Assembly (NCBI RefSeq): GCF_016811105.1
Contig: NZ_JAFBGM010000001.1
Coordinates: 1,321,126-1,385,125 of the forward strand
Length of the DNA stretch: 64,000 nt
From: Aurantibacter crassamenti
GTDB lineage: Bacteria > Bacteroidota > Bacteroidia > Flavobacteriales > Flavobacteriaceae
Direction of reading: 5' to 3'
The translations under genes were made by a program, and so were the position numbers. Below are positions 62,234 to 64,000 of the stretch, in pieces. Within the stretch, counting starts at the first letter, position 1. Each line of letters starts with the position of its first letter. The notes beneath the pieces were generated by a model, which saw only the letters and a program-made list of their open reading frames with translations, had not been told where the DNA came from and searched no databases.

Positions 62234-62818
62234 ATGATTGAAGATTATTCTGACAACACGTTATTAATTAATGCTTTAAAAAGTGGTGATTCAAAGGCGT
62301 ACAATTATTTAGTTGATACGTACCACCATAAGCTTTGTGTTTATGCATTTACCCTTATTCATGATCAAGATTTTGCAGAAGATATAGTTCAAAATGTTTT
62401 TGTACGTACTTGGCGCAAACGGGAAAAATTAAAGACTGATTTTTCGATTAATAGTTTTTTGTACAAATCTGTATATAATGAGTTTATTGATCAATATCGA
62501 AAACAAAAACCATTTTTTCCATTAGAAAAAAAATATATTGATGCCATTACAGATACCGTAAAAGAGGATGATGAGCGCTCACTTGAACGCGTTATTACAT
62601 TAGTAAAACGAGAAATTCAAAATCTTCCACCAAAGTGTAAAGAGGTTTTTTTGCTGAGCAAACAAGATGGGTTAAGTAACGTTGAAATTGCAGAGTACAA
62701 GAAGGTTTCTATTAAAGCTGTTGAAGGCCACTTGAGCAAAGCATTCAATATTTTGCGTAAAACTTTTGATGGAAAATTAGATAGTTATTTCTTTTTAGTT
62801 TTTGGAATTAAAGAGTAG
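62234..62818 (+). CDS. ECF RNA polymerase sigma factor (PUL-B)
   Basis: A 194-residue sigma-70 family ECF factor. Region 2 (~25-95) has DQDFAEDIVQNVFVRTWRKRE; region 4 (~125-180) has LPPKCKEVFLLSKQDGLSNVEIA and the recognition helix with SIKAVEGHLSKAF. It is divergent from the FecR gene across a 110-base region that must hold both promoters. It is the likely activator of the FecR-SusC-SusD operon once released. Confidence 0.92.
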   Translation: MIEDYSDNTLLINALKSGDSKAYNYLVDTYHHKLCVYAFTLIHDQDFAEDIVQNVFVRTWRKREKLKTDFSINSFLYKSVYNEFIDQYRKQKPFFPLEKKYIDAITDTVKEDDERSLERVITLVKREIQNLPPKCKEVFLLSKQDGLSNVEIAEYKKVSIKAVEGHLSKAFNILRKTFDGKLDSYFFLVFGIKE

Positions 62819-63041
62819 TGTTATGAAAATTTTTACTTGAATTTTTTTTTGTCTACGAATGATGAATTTTACGAACAAACTTCCTTAAATAGTACAATCA
62901 TTTTAAGCTTCAAAAATAACTTTCTAATCATAATGTTTATTTCTTTTTAAGAAATTATAATAATTATAAAGAAAGGGCATCTATCACTTTTGAATATTGA
63001 CAACTTAACGTTACATTTAAAGAGTTAAAGTCAGCATTCAG

Positions 63042-63608
63042 ATGTCGTTGGAAAAGGTTCAAACAAATAAATTGCTTTTAAGAGCATTTAAAGAAAGTAA
63101 CAAAAAAGCTTTCCGAAAATTGTTTGAAATATATTGGGAGCCAATGATTGTTAAGGCAAAAATTATTGTTGGTGATGAAAGTGTTGCTAAAGATCTTGTA
63201 CAAGATATTTGGATAAAATTGTGGCAGAAAAGAGAAGAGATAGAAATTAAGAACTTTGAAGCTTATATTTTTAAGGCTGTACAGAACGGGTGCTTTAAAT
63301 ATTATAGAAATAGAAAGTTTGATAGTGTACAATTAGAAATAATTGAAAAACTACAACCCATTACAGAATCCGATATTAGTAGGCAGTATGATTTAGAGGC
63401 CACACAAAGTCTAATAGGGCATTCTTTGAATGAACTACCACAACGTTGTAAAGAAATTTTTGAGTTGAGCAGATTTGAAGACTATAGTAATGATGAAATA
63501 GCTTCAAAACTAGGAATCTCAAAAAGGTCTGTTGAAAATCAAATTTCATTGGCAATTAAGTATCTACGCCATAGTCTTGCCACAATTCTTATTTTTTTCA
63601 TCCCTTAG
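63042..63608 (+). CDS. Second ECF RNA polymerase sigma factor
   Basis: A 188-residue ECF sigma factor distinct from the one at 62234. Region 2 has DESVAKDLVQDIWIKLWQKREE (~48-69); region 4 has LPQRCKEIFELSRFEDYSNDEIASKLGISKRSVENQIS. It is followed 133 bases later by its own FecR gene in the same orientation, the standard order, and so belongs to the next PUL outside the window. The 223-base gap before it shows no gene. Confidence 0.92.
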   Translation: MSLEKVQTNKLLLRAFKESNKKAFRKLFEIYWEPMIVKAKIIVGDESVAKDLVQDIWIKLWQKREEIEIKNFEAYIFKAVQNGCFKYYRNRKFDSVQLEIIEKLQPITESDISRQYDLEATQSLIGHSLNELPQRCKEIFELSRFEDYSNDEIASKLGISKRSVENQISLAIKYLRHSLATILIFFIP

Positions 63609-63741
63609 TCATAGTTGCTGCTGCATATCATATAGAATGGGAAGTGCTATTCTCATTGGTTTTTTAAAAATAAAATTGTTAATAAAATGTTAAATACGAA
63701 TAATCAATGTGAGTATTAACTCATTTTGGGGTCATACTTAT

Positions 63742-64000
63742 ATGCAGGAAAAAAAGTTTAGAAAATTGATGGAGAAATCCATTGAAGGTACGCTGACAGA
63801 TGATGAGCAGCAGCTTCTTAATGAGTTTCAAGTCAGACTTGCAGCCAAATCTAATCAACCACATTTTGAAAGTGAGTCGCAAAAAAAATATTTGAAAGAT
63901 TCAACATGGGCTGATATTTCAAAACATTTAAATTCTACACAAAAAGTAAAAAACTGGAAACTTGTTAGCGCGGTAGCGGCGGTTTTTTTGGGAGTTATTA
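63742..64000 (+). CDS. FecR-family anti-sigma factor, 3' end cut by window
   Basis: The first 86 codons of a frame open to the window edge. The product has a charged N-terminus with the anti-sigma pattern KSIEGTLTDDEQQLLNEF, then WKLVSAVAAVFLGVI, the start of a membrane helix. Position right after an ECF sigma gene and this pattern indicate FecR. The periplasmic part is outside the window. Confidence 0.8.
   Translation, partial: MQEKKFRKLMEKSIEGTLTDDEQQLLNEFQVRLAAKSNQPHFESESQKKYLKDSTWADISKHLNSTQKVKNWKLVSAVAAVFLGVI

Noticed and set aside
1-64000. tRNA or rRNA genes, CRISPR arrays, insertion sequences or phage genes
   Set aside because: No cloverleaf-like sequence, regularly spaced repeat array, transposase, integrase or phage structural gene was recognised on reading both strands. 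A covariance-model or profile search could still find a small RNA.

Overview
The window looks like a low-GC chromosomal segment of a flavobacterium (Bacteroidota), probably Flavobacteriaceae and plausibly marine. The evidence is two SusC/SusD pairs, a hybrid two-component regulator, ECF sigma/FecR pairs, two proteins ending in type IX secretion (T9SS) sorting domains, many SPII lipoproteins with Bacteroidota-type leaders, and -7 elements of the TAnnTTTG type. No rRNA, tRNA, CRISPR array, transposase or integrase was seen. Species and habitat are inference.

Left part (1-22 kb): the 3' end of an unknown gene; a T9SS-secreted M4 metalloprotease with a coupled fibronectin-like lipoprotein; and a module of one propeller lipoprotein plus a LuxR-type response regulator/TPR histidine kinase operon, bracketed by two near-identical genes for a ~55-aa membrane protein. 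Next comes a Y-family polymerase/DnaE-like cassette behind a striking 42-bp double palindrome. It is followed by a DUF1080 lipoprotein, a YdeP-type molybdopterin oxidoreductase, a small lipoprotein, a glutaryl-CoA-dehydrogenase-like enzyme, a TrmN6-like tRNA methyltransferase and a CHRD/cupredoxin lipoprotein.

Middle (22-37 kb): a large PVC-type cytochrome lipoprotein converging on rimM-rpsP, a sulfatase, the replicative DnaE with a fused exonuclease, thioredoxin, a DUF58 protein and a malectin/Kelch/ThuA T9SS protein.

Right part (37-64 kb): two adjoining polysaccharide utilisation loci, both mainly on the minus strand. PUL-A (37.1-48.7 kb) has SusC, SusD, a GH92 enzyme and a hybrid two-component regulator; its susC promoter carries a clear 21-bp-spaced direct repeat. 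PUL-B (49.0-62.8 kb) has a divergent ECF sigma factor, FecR, a SusC with an STN signalling domain, SusD, a GH127-type hydrolase, and a tight four-gene operon: RuBisCO-like protein, DUF1537 sugar-acid kinase, Asp/Glu-racemase-family protein and a BASS-type acid symporter. A second ECF/FecR pair begins at the right edge.

The most interesting system is PUL-B. It joins outer-membrane glycan capture and a GH127 hydrolase to a cytoplasmic kinase plus RuBisCO-like enzyme, the pair known from D-apionate catabolism, and to an organic-acid importer. My working hypothesis is a route for a branched or acidic sugar (apiose/apionate- or aceric-acid-like) released from a pectin-type glycan. The substrate is inference; the gene content and order are directly visible.
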